Source: an uncultured Lachnospiraceae bacterium
GTDB lineage: Bacteria > Bacillota > Clostridia > Lachnospirales > Lachnospiraceae
DNA: 32,051 nucleotides
Assembly (NCBI GenBank): GCA_946403625.1
Contig: CAMJAP010000027.1
Location: 1-32,051, forward strand
Reading direction: 5' to 3'
Part shown: one piece after another, positions 23,668-31,237 of the stretch
How the letters are laid out: every line of letters starts with the position of its first letter
Position numbering within the stretch: position 1 is the stretch's first letter
The notes under the pieces: model-generated
Seen by the model: the letters and a program-made list of their open reading frames with translations, nothing else
What the model was told of the DNA's origin: nothing
Database searches by the model: none
Position numbers and translations under genes: made by a program

Positions 23668-24994
23668 GTTTCTTTTTACGTCTGCCTTTCACCGGCTGCA
23701 CCGCCGGCTGTTCTTCAAAATACTCGTTGGTTTCTACCGCCGCTTCCACGCCATCTGCCGTGATGGACTGGACGAAACGCTTCTGTATGGACATATCGCT
23801 CAAACACGAGGTGAACGTCACGATCAGCGTACCGTTATAGGAACAGATCGCCCCTTTCATATTCTGCCCCTTAGACATCGCCAGCATCGCATAGAAATGT
23901 TCCACATATTTCTGATACGGTTCCCGCAGTTCCACATTTCCCACATTGGTCATAGTCGCCGTTGCCGTATCGGCCGAGGCGTTATACACCTGCCGGATCG
24001 CGATATTCTTGATAAAGATCGGGATCGGCCGCAGGAATTTGTTCTGTTCGTTGGAAACATTGTAGGACAGGATGTTTTCCAGATTTTCCCTGGTCGTCTG
24101 CTCCTTCAATGTCTCGATCACAAACTCCAGCACCTCATCGCGGGTGTAGGTTTCCTTCGTCGGTTGAAACTTGGCAGATACGATCACGAAGAAATTTTTC
24201 ATCGTGTGCGAATCGTAAGTCTTGCGCAGATCCACCGGTACGCAGCAGCTGATGGGCAGATCCGAGGGCGCGCCTTTTAAGTATTCCCGGTACATGGCGT
24301 ACACAAAATTGCCGACCAGATACTGGTTAATGGTTGCCCCGTGTGCCTTGGCTGCTGTCTTCAGTTCATCGATCTTAAAATACGCATGCAGCACATTGAC
24401 TTCGCCTTTGGGAAGCATCTCGCCCTTCAGCACCACCGCTTTGCGGGAACCGTATGCCGTCGAATGATCCGCGCCCTTCTTAAAATTCTTCAGATAGCTG
24501 TCTTCCTGATCCAGAAAGATCCCGGCGGAAAGTTTGTCCTTCTCCCCGGCCAGTTCCTCCGGATGGGCCAGACGCAGATACTGGTACACCAGCTCCTTCA
24601 AAAATACAAAGCCGCCGAAGCCGTCGGTCAGCGCATGAAATACTTCCAGATTGATGCGGTTACGGTAATAGGTCACCCGGAACATATAGTGATTGTTCCG
24701 GCTCTTGTTGATATACGCCCCGGGAAAATCACTCTCTTCCTGTACTTCCGGCGCTTTCCGGTCATTTTCCTCAAAATAGTACCAAAAAAAGCCCATCCGC
24801 AGACGCATGCGAAAGGTCAGGAACTGTGCCAGGACTTTTTCCTCCGCTTCCTGCAGCAATTCCTTCCGAACCGGTTCTTTCAGTGTTGCACAAATCCGAT
24901 AGGTACTGCTCATGCCCTCCCCGGAAATGACCGGAAAAAGCAATGCTGTATTATCCAGTTTTGCCCATGAGGGCTGTCTTTTTCTGCTTGCCAT
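23645..24994 (-). CDS. Condensation-fold (alcohol acetyltransferase-like) acyltransferase
   Basis: This 449-residue protein has the two-lobed CoA-dependent acyltransferase/condensation-domain pattern, with the catalytic motif HALTDG (His120, Asp124) and the second-lobe segment YNGTLIVTFTSCLSDMSI. It resembles proteins annotated alcohol acetyltransferase or WES-type acyltransferase. The tail is Lys-rich (GRRKKKHEQ). It should transfer an acyl group from CoA to a hydroxyl acceptor, perhaps a lipid or glycolipid, at the cytoplasmic side. It heads an operon with the membrane protein, an esterase and tatD. The ATG at 24994 has no Shine-Dalgarno sequence and lies 10 bases after a TAAAAT -10 box, so the transcript is nearly leaderless. 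Substrates are unknown. Confidence 0.88.
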   Translation of the reverse strand: MASRKRQPSWAKLDNTALLFPVISGEGMSSTYRICATLKEPVRKELLQEAEEKVLAQFLTFRMRLRMGFFWYYFEENDRKAPEVQEESDFPGAYINKSRNNHYMFRVTYYRNRINLEVFHALTDGFGGFVFLKELVYQYLRLAHPEELAGEKDKLSAGIFLDQEDSYLKNFKKGADHSTAYGSRKAVVLKGEMLPKGEVNVLHAYFKIDELKTAAKAHGATINQYLVGNFVYAMYREYLKGAPSDLPISCCVPVDLRKTYDSHTMKNFFVIVSAKFQPTKETYTRDEVLEFVIETLKEQTTRENLENILSYNVSNEQNKFLRPIPIFIKNIAIRQVYNASADTATATMTNVGNVELREPYQKYVEHFYAMLAMSKGQNMKGAICSYNGTLIVTFTSCLSDMSIQKRFVQSITADGVEAAVETNEYFEEQPAVQPVKGRRKKKHEQMSTV

Positions 24995-25004
24995 AATTGG
25001 TTAT

Positions 25005-25033
25005 ATTTTACAATGAATTTAGCGGTTATGCAA
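25005..25033 (-). promoter_or_regulatory. Promoter of the acyltransferase operon, nearly leaderless
   Basis: On the minus strand TTGCAT, a 17-base spacer and TAAAAT. The -10 ends 10 bases before the ATG at 24994, so the predicted leader is 3-4 nt, and no purine-rich ribosome site exists upstream. A TATAAC box nearer the ATG would make it fully leaderless. Confidence 0.55.
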
Positions 25034-25111
25034 GGTATTTGAGCAATCTGCCACAGTTTGAAAGCCGCAGGGAATTACATTATCTCGCACGAATATTGTG
25101 CAACTTTTTTA

Positions 25112-25140
25112 TTGACGAACCCCCTGTGGGGAAATATACT
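25112..25140 (+). promoter_or_regulatory. mecA promoter, leaderless
   Basis: TTGACG, exactly 17 bases, then TATACT, close to the sigma-A consensus. The -10 ends 8 bases before the mecA ATG, which puts the transcription start at the start codon or within three bases of it. Confidence 0.75.
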
Positions 25141-25148
25141 AATGTATT

Positions 25149-25955
25149 ATGAAGATTGAGCAGGTGAACGAAAACCAGATCCGTTGCATCCTCACCAGAG
25201 AAGATCTTGAAGAACGCAAGATCAAATTCAGTGAGCTGACCTACGGCAGCGAAAAAGCCAACCGCCTCTTCCGCGATATGATGCAGGAGGCTCATTTTCA
25301 ATTTGGCTTTGAACCGGACGACACTCCGCTGATGATCGAAGCGGTACCGATGCAGTCCGGTGTGATCGTGTTTGTCATCACCAAAGTGGAGGCTCCGGAC
25401 GAACTGGAGTCCCGTCTGGCGCAGTTTGCAACGGCTCTGGGCGGCAATATTGCCACCGACGAAGAGAACGATCTGGCCGAGGAAAATGAGAATCCGAACA
25501 GCATCTCCATCCAGATCAGTTCCGCGGATAACAGCAACAATGCGCCGACCGTAGGCAAAACCTTACGTGATCTGTTCCAGGAAATGTTCACGGCAGCGCG
25601 ACCGGTTTCCGGCAATAACGCCGCCAAGCAGGATCCGCGTGCACAGTCCGCTACCCGTCAGGAGAACCGGATCTTCTGTTTTAATGATCTGGGATCGACC
25701 ATCGATGCAGCTCTGGCTGTAAAGTCCTACGAACTGGGCGACAGCATCCTGTATAAGAATCCGGCAGACGGACATTTTTACCTGTTACTCTATGCGGATT
25801 ACCTGACACCGAACGCATACAAACAGTTATGCACGATCCTTACGGATTTCTGCGATAAGACTTATTTTGCAAAATCCCTCGAGGCATATATGGAAGAGCA
25901 TTACGAGATCATCATTGCCGAACAGGCACTGCAGCAATTGTGCCAGGCAGGATGA
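25149..25955 (+). CDS. mecA: Adaptor protein MecA
   Basis: This 268-residue cytoplasmic protein matches MecA, the adaptor that brings substrates to the ClpC AAA+ unfoldase and ClpP protease. The N-terminal substrate-binding domain opens MKIEQVNENQIRCILTREDL and continues KIKFSELTYGSEKANRLFRDMM with the conserved GFEPDDTPLMIEA stretch. A variable acidic and polar linker spans about residues 95-165, and the ClpC-binding C-terminal domain follows (FCFNDLGSTIDAA..., DGHFYLLLYADYLTPNAY). It is longer than the 218-residue B. subtilis protein because of the linker. The gene is monocistronic, with a near-consensus promoter whose -10 box ends 8 bases before the ATG and no Shine-Dalgarno sequence, and a strong terminator 30 bases after the stop. 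Confidence 0.93.
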   Translation: MKIEQVNENQIRCILTREDLEERKIKFSELTYGSEKANRLFRDMMQEAHFQFGFEPDDTPLMIEAVPMQSGVIVFVITKVEAPDELESRLAQFATALGGNIATDEENDLAEENENPNSISIQISSADNSNNAPTVGKTLRDLFQEMFTAARPVSGNNAAKQDPRAQSATRQENRIFCFNDLGSTIDAALAVKSYELGDSILYKNPADGHFYLLLYADYLTPNAYKQLCTILTDFCDKTYFAKSLEAYMEEHYEIIIAEQALQQLCQAG

Positions 25956-25984
25956 GCGAACGAAAATATAGATTCCGGCATAAG

Positions 25985-26012
25985 AAAAGCATCTCTTACG
26001 AGATGCTTTTTT
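25985..26012 (+). terminator. mecA terminator
   Basis: AAAAGCATCTC pairs perfectly with GAGATGCTTTT around the loop TTAC, with the T tract running to 26012. Confidence 0.93.
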
Positions 26013-26017
26013 ATTAC

Positions 26018-26117
26018 CCTCATCCGCCCTTCGGGCACCAGCTACGGCATACAGTCCTACTAAACTCGCAAGCTCGTTAAGTAGGAACTGGTATTCCCCC
26101 TTAGAAGAGGGAAGGCA
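26018..26117. repeat. Second copy of the interspersed repeat, interrupted by a 54-bp palindromic insert
   Basis: Bases 26018-26039 (CTCATCCGCCCTTCGGGCACC and flank) and 26094-26117 (TTCCCCCTTAGAAGAGGGAAGGCA in two arms) match the contiguous repeat at 13478-13521. Between them, at 26040-26093, lies a 54-base insert whose own arms CAGTCCTACT and AGTAGGAACTG pair, with AAC/GTT further in. It fills most of the gap between the mecA terminator and the proS stop, and contains no gene. Confidence 0.8.
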
Positions 26118-26127
26118 AGGTTGGGAA

Positions 26128-27567
26128 TTAATATGCTTTGCCCCAGTATACCATCTTCTTGGCCGGCTTGCCGCAGCATACGCAGACATCGCTGATCTGC
26201 TCCTGCTCAAACGGCATACAACGGCTGGTAGCTGTGGTATCTTCTTTGATCTTTTCCTCGCAAGCCAGCTCACCGCACCACATCGCCTTTACGAATCCCG
26301 GCTTGTTGTTGATGGTGTCGCAGAACTCTTCGTAGTTCTTTGCTTCGTAGGTATGGTTCTTTACATGGTTTCTTGCTCGCTCCAGCATATCCTTCTGCAT
26401 CTGCTCCAGCAGCTCGCCTACCTTTGCAGCCAGATCGGACAATGCTACCTCTACCTTTTCGCGGGTATCGCGGCGTACCACGATGCAGCGTCCTGCTTCC
26501 ATATCCTTCGGGCCGATCTCCACACGCAGAGGAATACCGCGCATTTCCTGATCTGCAAACTTGAATCCCGGGCTCTTGTCGCTGTCGTCCAGTTTCACGC
26601 GGAAACCTTTCTCCAACAGTTCCGACTTCAGCTCTGTTGCCTTCTCCAGAACGCCTTCCTTGCGCTGCTGGATCGGGATCACCATCACCTGGGTCGGTGC
26701 GATCCGCGGCGGCAGTACCAGACCGGAATCATCACCGTGTACCATGATGATACCGCCGATGATACGGGTACTCATACCCCAGGAAGTCTGGTGCACATAC
26801 TGCAGTTTGTTCTCTTTATCCGTATACTGAATGCCGAATGCTCTTGCAAATCCGTCGCCGAAGTTGTGGCTGGTACCGGACTGCAGTGCCTTACCGTCAT
26901 GCATCAGCGCTTCGATCGTGTAGGTCGCTTCCGCACCTGCAAATTTTTCCTTATCGGTCTTGCGGCCCTTGATTACCGGGATTGCCAGTACCTGCTCGCA
27001 GAAATCCGCATATACATTCAGCATCTGAATGGTACGTGCCTCTGCATCCTCTGCGGTTGCGTGTGCGGTATGGCCTTCCTGCCACAAAAACTCACGGCTG
27101 CGCAGGAACGGTCTGGTCGTCTTTTCCCAACGAACCACGCTGCACCACTGGTTGTACAGCTTCGGCAGATCACGATACGACTGGATCGCATCTTTATAGA
27201 AATCGCAGAACAGTGTCTCCGAAGTCGGACGAACGCACAGTCTCTCCTGCAGCGGCTCCAGACCACCGTAGGTTACCCATGCAACTTCCGGTGCAAAACC
27301 TTCCACGTGATCCTTTTCCTTCTGCAACAGGCTCTCCGGGATGAACATCGGCATATATACATTCTCTACGCCGGTCTCCTTGAACTTTGCATCCAATGCC
27401 TTCTGAATATTTTCCCACAGCGCATAGCCTGCCGGCTTAATTACCATGCAGCCCTTTACGCTGGCATAATCGATCAGCTCTGCCTTCTTTACAATGTCCG
27501 TATACCACTGGGCAAAATCCACATCCATCGATGTGATCTCTTCCACCAGTTTCTTCTGCTCTGCCAT
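26128..27567 (-). CDS. proS: Prolyl-tRNA synthetase, archaeal/eukaryotic-like type
   Basis: This 479-residue class II synthetase charges tRNA-Pro. Features in order: RPTSE (113-117), motif 2 with [15 protein letters not shown] (Arg146, Glu148), the proline-pocket stretch [15 protein letters not shown], motif 3 [21 protein letters not shown] (two parts, from 271), an anticodon-binding domain from about 290 and a C-terminal zinc-binding domain with four cysteines ending VYWGKAY. The lack of an editing insert and the short length mark the ProRS type found in archaea and in some Clostridia, unlike the longer bacterial enzyme. GGAGAG lies 5 bases before the ATG. A good promoter lies 62 bases upstream; I see no T-box leader, and the leader is too short to hold one. 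Confidence 0.96.
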   Translation of the reverse strand: MAEQKKLVEEITSMDVDFAQWYTDIVKKAELIDYASVKGCMVIKPAGYALWENIQKALDAKFKETGVENVYMPMFIPESLLQKEKDHVEGFAPEVAWVTYGGLEPLQERLCVRPTSETLFCDFYKDAIQSYRDLPKLYNQWCSVVRWEKTTRPFLRSREFLWQEGHTAHATAEDAEARTIQMLNVYADFCEQVLAIPVIKGRKTDKEKFAGAEATYTIEALMHDGKALQSGTSHNFGDGFARAFGIQYTDKENKLQYVHQTSWGMSTRIIGGIIMVHGDDSGLVLPPRIAPTQVMVIPIQQRKEGVLEKATELKSELLEKGFRVKLDDSDKSPGFKFADQEMRGIPLRVEIGPKDMEAGRCIVVRRDTREKVEVALSDLAAKVGELLEQMQKDMLERARNHVKNHTYEAKNYEEFCDTINNKPGFVKAMWCGELACEEKIKEDTTATSRCMPFEQEQISDVCVCCGKPAKKMVYWGKAY

Positions 27568-27628
27568 TTTGTCTCTCCAATCCGGGGTTTTGCCCCCTGT
27601 TACTACTTAAAAAATGCATTCGTATAAG

Positions 27629-27657
27629 AGTTTAGGAGTTTCGCCAGAATTTGTCAA
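27629..27657 (-). promoter_or_regulatory. proS promoter
   Basis: A consensus -35 TTGACA, 17-base spacer and TAAACT on the minus strand. The leader is about 55 nt and includes a small GGGG/CCCC hairpin (27584-27596) just before the ribosome binding site. Confidence 0.75.
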
Positions 27658-27686
27658 CTGAAATTCACTGTTTTTGTAATTTGAAA

Positions 27687-27785
27687 ATCAGACAGGGGGA
27701 TGGTTCTTGTTGTCTGACAAAGAATCGTTTATCGTTCGGATTTGAAATGATCCGGTCAGACAAAAGAACCGTCCCCCTGTCTGAT
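27687..27785. repeat. Large imperfect inverted repeat with 32-base arms
   Basis: The left arm (27687-27718) and right arm (27755-27785) both read ATCAGACAGGGGGAyGGTTCTT and then TTGTCTGAC in opposite sense, with one substitution and one extra base. The 36-base loop holds its own CGGAT/ATCCG hairpin. It lies in the 379-bp gap between the divergent proS and the unknown gene at 27947, clear of both promoters. It has the look of a REP-like or miniature mobile element; no transposase is nearby. Confidence 0.88.
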
Positions 27786-27854
27786 GGAATTATGTAAATA
27801 AAAAATGACCGAAACGGCGGGTGTTAAATTGTACGACATTTCAGCTAGTTGTAC

Positions 27855-27884
27855 TTTACACTTCAGATTTGACTATGATATAAT
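27855..27884 (+). promoter_or_regulatory. Promoter of the 215-residue unknown gene
   Basis: TTTACA, an 18-base spacer and an extended -10 TGATATAAT. The predicted start is about 56 bases before the ATG at 27947. Two TTGTAC repeats lie just upstream (from about 27830 and 27849). Confidence 0.7.
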
Positions 27885-27946
27885 AATGATGTAACTATTG
27901 TCTCGCTTAAAAAGCTACATTGAAAAATCAGAAAGGAATGGTGACC

Positions 27947-28594
27947 ATGAGCGTAAACGGACTTACGGGAAGTGTAGCAACCAGTTCGGCGAGTGCGTAT
28001 AACTATACCACTTCAAAGCCGAGCGGTACGGTGAACCAAAAGACCACCGAAGAAGTTTCCGCAAAAAGCAGTGCCGCCAGCGAAGGCGTAAAGTTTGAGC
28101 GCAGCGCGGATGTTGCAGCGGAAAAGAGTGCAGCCGAAGGCAAAAAGACTTACAAGCAGGATCCGAAGATCATTGCGCAGTTGAAAGCCGATGCCGAAGC
28201 CCGCACCCAGCAATTGCAGAACATTGTAAACCAGTTGTTTACCAAACAGGGCATGACCTTTGACATCGCAAACGGCAATAACCTAAAGCAGATGTTTGAA
28301 GGCATCGAGGTGGATGCGGCAACCAAAGCACAGGCGCAGGCCGACATCGCCGAAGACGGCTACTGGGGTGTGAAACAGACCTCCGAGCGTATCTTCGACT
28401 TTGCAAAAGCGCTGACCGGCGGGGATCCCGACAAGATGGAAGATATGCGCAAGGCGTTCGAAAAGGGCTTTAAGCAGGCAACCAGTGCCTGGGGCGACGA
28501 ACTTCCGGAGATCAGCCAGAAAACCTACGGCGCCGTACAGAGTCTCTTTGATGAATATGCAAACGAGATGAAAGCCGGAACCACAACTGCATAA
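27947..28594 (+). CDS. Unknown cytoplasmic protein, disordered N-terminus with helical C-terminus
   Basis: A 215-residue protein that I cannot name. The start is the ATG at 27947 (AAAGGA 9 bases upstream) rather than the ATG at 27938, which abuts the purine site. Residues 1-60 are rich in Ser, Thr, Ala and Lys and look disordered. The rest is helical, with one segment NIVNQLFTKQGMTFDIANG and a conserved-looking C-terminal module containing DGYWGVKQTSERIFDFA, GGDPDKMEDMRKAFEKGF and ISQKTYGAVQSLFDEY. A similar module occurs in uncharacterised proteins of several phyla, some of them motility-related as I recall, but I cannot confirm a family. No signal peptide. It is monocistronic, with a near-consensus promoter and a strong terminator, so it is probably well expressed. 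Confidence 0.85.
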   Translation: MSVNGLTGSVATSSASAYNYTTSKPSGTVNQKTTEEVSAKSSAASEGVKFERSADVAAEKSAAEGKKTYKQDPKIIAQLKADAEARTQQLQNIVNQLFTKQGMTFDIANGNNLKQMFEGIEVDAATKAQAQADIAEDGYWGVKQTSERIFDFAKALTGGDPDKMEDMRKAFEKGFKQATSAWGDELPEISQKTYGAVQSLFDEYANEMKAGTTTA

Positions 28595-28610
28595 AAATGT
28601 TGCTACACAA

Positions 28611-28645
28611 AAATCCCTCCTCGGTAACCCAAGGAGGGATTTTTT
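28611..28645. terminator. Bidirectional terminator between convergent genes
   Basis: AATCCCTCC pairs with GGAGGGATT around a 12-base loop, with T tracts on both strands (plus: to 28645; minus: TTTTTG). It serves the gene ending at 28594 and the convergent lipoprotein gene ending at 28663. Confidence 0.9.
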
Positions 28646-28662
28646 ATTGGTGTGCCTGACAC

Positions 28663-29775
28663 TTACGGTTCAGTAACAACTTCTTCTTCCTGCGTCGGTT
28701 CTTCTTCTTCCGGAATGTCATAAGTCACTTCAACCTCCGGCAGTTCATAATACTCGGTATCAAAATCGAGCATTTCACAGATCATATCTGCATTATCCTC
28801 CGTAAAAAGACCGCTGTATTCCCATTCCTCTCCGATGGAATCCGATCCTGAAAACGTTACGCCGAGAATTCCCCAAACTGCAGCTTCACCTACTCCATCT
28901 GCATCGTCATATTCGATGTCATCAAAATACGAAGGAACCTCTGCGGATACATCTGCACCAAGCACAACTTCATCAAAATAGTATTCGTATACCGTTCCAC
29001 CTGTCTCCATACTTAATAAATCTACCTTCGAGCCGGTTACGAACCCGTCAATCACGCCATCCTTTACAAACAAAACAAAATGCGTTTCTACCGGCTCTCC
29101 GCCTCCCCGTTCGGAATAGGATGCACAGGATACCAGTGTATACTCTCCGGCAGTTTTCTGATCAATGATCGTAAGTTCCAGCGCATCCAGGTAAGAAGGT
29201 ATCTCCTTCATGGGCTCTGCTGATTCGTTATAGTCTTCAGCACCGGTTTCCGACTTCTGCAACAGATGATATCTGCTTCCGTCAAAATAAAGATTGTCGC
29301 TTTCGGAAACATCATCAAACTCCCCTTCTTCCGAGATATCCACATACAGGGATCCGTCGTTCTTTATATAAACTTCGCATCGCGCGGTGGGTGCTTCTGC
29401 TCTCCAATAGTCAAAACCACCGTCGTTATTCCGCCCCATCGCCATTTCATATTGCTTTGCAAAACCATCGTCGGTGATCTGATAGCTTCCCGTCGTCCGA
29501 GCCGTATCCTTTTCCATCTGCTCACGCAGCGCAGCGAGCATTGCCTGAACTTCTTCTTTGGTGTATCCGGCAGCATCCGCGCTCTCAGTCCCGGTCACTT
29601 CTGCCGTATCTGCAGTCGCTGCGTCCGCATCTGTTGCGTCAGGTGTTGTTTCTGCTCCCGTTGCATCGGTTACAGTTGCTTCCATTGTTTCCGCAGGCGC
29701 AGACTGCTCCGTTTTGCCGCATCCCGGAATCAGCATGACTCCGCACAATGCAAGTACCATCATTCGTTTTTTCAT
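28663..29775 (-). CDS. Acidic lipoprotein of unknown function
   Basis: A 370-residue protein with a lipoprotein signal peptide (lipobox LIPGC, Cys19), so anchored on the outer membrane face. Residues 20-70 are a Thr/Ala/Asp/Glu-rich spacer. The mature domain (about 75-340) is beta-rich and very acidic, with stretches such as DGSLYVDISEEGEFDD and YYFDEVVLGADVSAEVP that suggest a LolA/LppX- or DUF-type fold, but I recognise no family. The tail is Glu/Pro/Thr-rich. GGGGAG lies 9 bases before the ATG. It has its own promoter (29844-29872) and shares a bidirectional terminator with the convergent gene. The amino-acid bias suits a surface protein; the function is unknown. Confidence 0.87.
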   Translation of the reverse strand: MKKRMMVLALCGVMLIPGCGKTEQSAPAETMEATVTDATGAETTPDATDADAATADTAEVTGTESADAAGYTKEEVQAMLAALREQMEKDTARTTGSYQITDDGFAKQYEMAMGRNNDGGFDYWRAEAPTARCEVYIKNDGSLYVDISEEGEFDDVSESDNLYFDGSRYHLLQKSETGAEDYNESAEPMKEIPSYLDALELTIIDQKTAGEYTLVSCASYSERGGGEPVETHFVLFVKDGVIDGFVTGSKVDLLSMETGGTVYEYYFDEVVLGADVSAEVPSYFDDIEYDDADGVGEAAVWGILGVTFSGSDSIGEEWEYSGLFTEDNADMICEMLDFDTEYYELPEVEVTYDIPEEEEPTQEEEVVTEP

Positions 29776-29843
29776 AGTTCTTATCTCCCCTGTTTTTTTA
29801 TTTAAAACGCCATAAGCGTTTTATTCATTGAAACACAACGAGT

Positions 29844-29872
29844 AGTTTATCAAAGCACCCGCTTTTTCACAA
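29844..29872 (-). promoter_or_regulatory. Promoter of the acidic lipoprotein gene
   Basis: TTGTGA, 17-base spacer and extended -10 TGATAAACT on the minus strand. The leader, about 62 nt, carries an AAAACGC/GCGTTTT hairpin (near 29804-29822). Confidence 0.65.
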
Positions 29873-29920
29873 TGGGTTTTCCGCTACGATTCCGAGCATT
29901 TCCGCTACTTTAAGTTGCGC

Positions 29921-29953
29921 AAAAAATCCCCTCCCGGAAATCCAGGAGGGGGA
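29921..29953 (-). terminator. Terminator after the SGNH hydrolase gene
   Basis: On the minus strand CCCCCTCC pairs with GGGAGGGG around TGGATTTCC, followed by ATTTTTT. It closes the ABC transporter/SGNH transcript. Confidence 0.9.
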
Positions 29954-29989
29954 AAATCATATATGTTCTATACACTTGTCTGTCAAACG

Positions 29990-31237
29990 CTACGGAACGG
30001 CCGGCTCCGGAGTCTGCTCCAATGTGCCCTCTGCAGGAAGGGCTTCGGTCTGCGGCAGCACCGATTCTGCCCCCGGTATCTCCGGTCCCGGTTCCCCGCC
30101 CGGCATATCCTCCGGCATCTGCAGTTCCAGCTGCCCGCTTGCCGGTGTCTGCGCTGCGGATTCTTCCAGCGCTCTCTTGCAGTATTCATAGATCAGACGG
30201 CTGGTTTCTTCGCGGTAATGCACACCGTCCGGCGACTGAATACCGCTCTCCATCAGCGGTGTGTAGGTATCGATCCACTGCACTCTCGGATCCAGGATCT
30301 CCTGCATCCTGGCGTTAAACTTCTCGATCATCTCATTAGTCGCATAGGATTTGCCGTCGATCACGGGATTTACCGACATAAAGTATACCGTCAGCCCGGC
30401 TGCACTCCAGCGTTCCATACATTCGTTAATGAGTTCTGCATACCGATTGACATTCTCCAGGTCATTTACACCCATATTGATCACGACCTTTGCCCCCGGA
30501 ACCGCTGCCTTATCCACTTCCGGCACTGCCGTATCCCGGAACCAGTCGTAGCCGATCGCTACCTGTGCAATATACAGATCATCAAAGCGTACTGCCGTGG
30601 ACATTCCCACAAAACGCGAATCTCCGACAAAGATCACATCCCCGGCGATCGCCTGTCGTCCGGGCATCACCAGATCCTCCGAAGACAGTTTTTCTTCCGG
30701 CTCTTCCTCCACCGTTTCCGTTACGCTTTCGGTCGGTGTCGCTTCCGTCGGTTCTTCCGGCAGTTCCAGGACCGCATCGGAAGTAAACGACCATAGTTCC
30801 GCATCGCTCTCACCGGATTCCGCCTCTGTCGAATAAACCTCTTCCGATCCGACGCTTTCCTTCGCACTCTTTCCGCCGTTTCGCTGTACCATCCACCAGA
30901 TGCCGGCGCCCACGACCGCGACCATCACCAGAGCAACCACGATACCGAGCCACAACTGCCCGGCGCCTTTATGCCCTTTCTTTGGCGCTTCTTCGGCAAC
31001 CGGAGCCTGCGAAACCGCCTTGCGCTTCGGTGCCGGCAGGCGATCTGCCAGATACAATACAGACATAAAAAAGGCCGTCGCCAACATCACCAGGAGCCAT
31101 TTCCGATAATGCTCCCGGATTTTTTCTTTGAACACGGACCGGCCGCTCTCCCCCGAAGAGGATACCTTTGCCAACAGTCCGACCGGTATAACGGTACGCA
31201 ACAAGCCTTTTTTGATCACTTTCCCTGCAGCTGTCAT
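29990..31237 (-). CDS. Membrane-anchored SGNH (GDSL-like) hydrolase
   Basis: A 415-residue protein with two membrane helices (about residues 46-63 and 94-116) joined by a short Lys/Pro/Glu-rich loop, then an acidic Glu/Thr/Pro-rich linker (120-190), an SGNH domain (198-355) and a Pro/Glu-rich tail. The SGNH blocks are visible: VFVGDSRF with Ser207, INMGVND with Asn259 and SPDGVHY with Asp337 and His340. With an even number of helices the catalytic domain could sit either side; the family and acidic linker suggest outside. It could be an acyl-esterase acting on cell-wall polymer or glycan; the substrate is unknown. Its start overlaps the ABC ATPase stop by ATGA with a poor ribosome site, so it depends on coupled translation. 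Confidence 0.88.
   Translation of the reverse strand: MTAAGKVIKKGLLRTVIPVGLLAKVSSSGESGRSVFKEKIREHYRKWLLVMLATAFFMSVLYLADRLPAPKRKAVSQAPVAEEAPKKGHKGAGQLWLGIVVALVMVAVVGAGIWWMVQRNGGKSAKESVGSEEVYSTEAESGESDAELWSFTSDAVLELPEEPTEATPTESVTETVEEEPEEKLSSEDLVMPGRQAIAGDVIFVGDSRFVGMSTAVRFDDLYIAQVAIGYDWFRDTAVPEVDKAAVPGAKVVINMGVNDLENVNRYAELINECMERWSAAGLTVYFMSVNPVIDGKSYATNEMIEKFNARMQEILDPRVQWIDTYTPLMESGIQSPDGVHYREETSRLIYEYCKRALEESAAQTPASGQLELQMPEDMPGGEPGPEIPGAESVLPQTEALPAEGTLEQTPEPAVP

Noticed and set aside
25956-26127. CRISPR-like array in the palindromic region after mecA
   Set aside because: There is only one copy of each segment locally, with no regular repeat-spacer spacing and no cas genes.
27568-27660. 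T-box riboswitch upstream of proS
   Set aside because: The promoter lies about 60 bases before the ATG, too close for a T-box, and no T-box core or anti-terminator pattern was seen.
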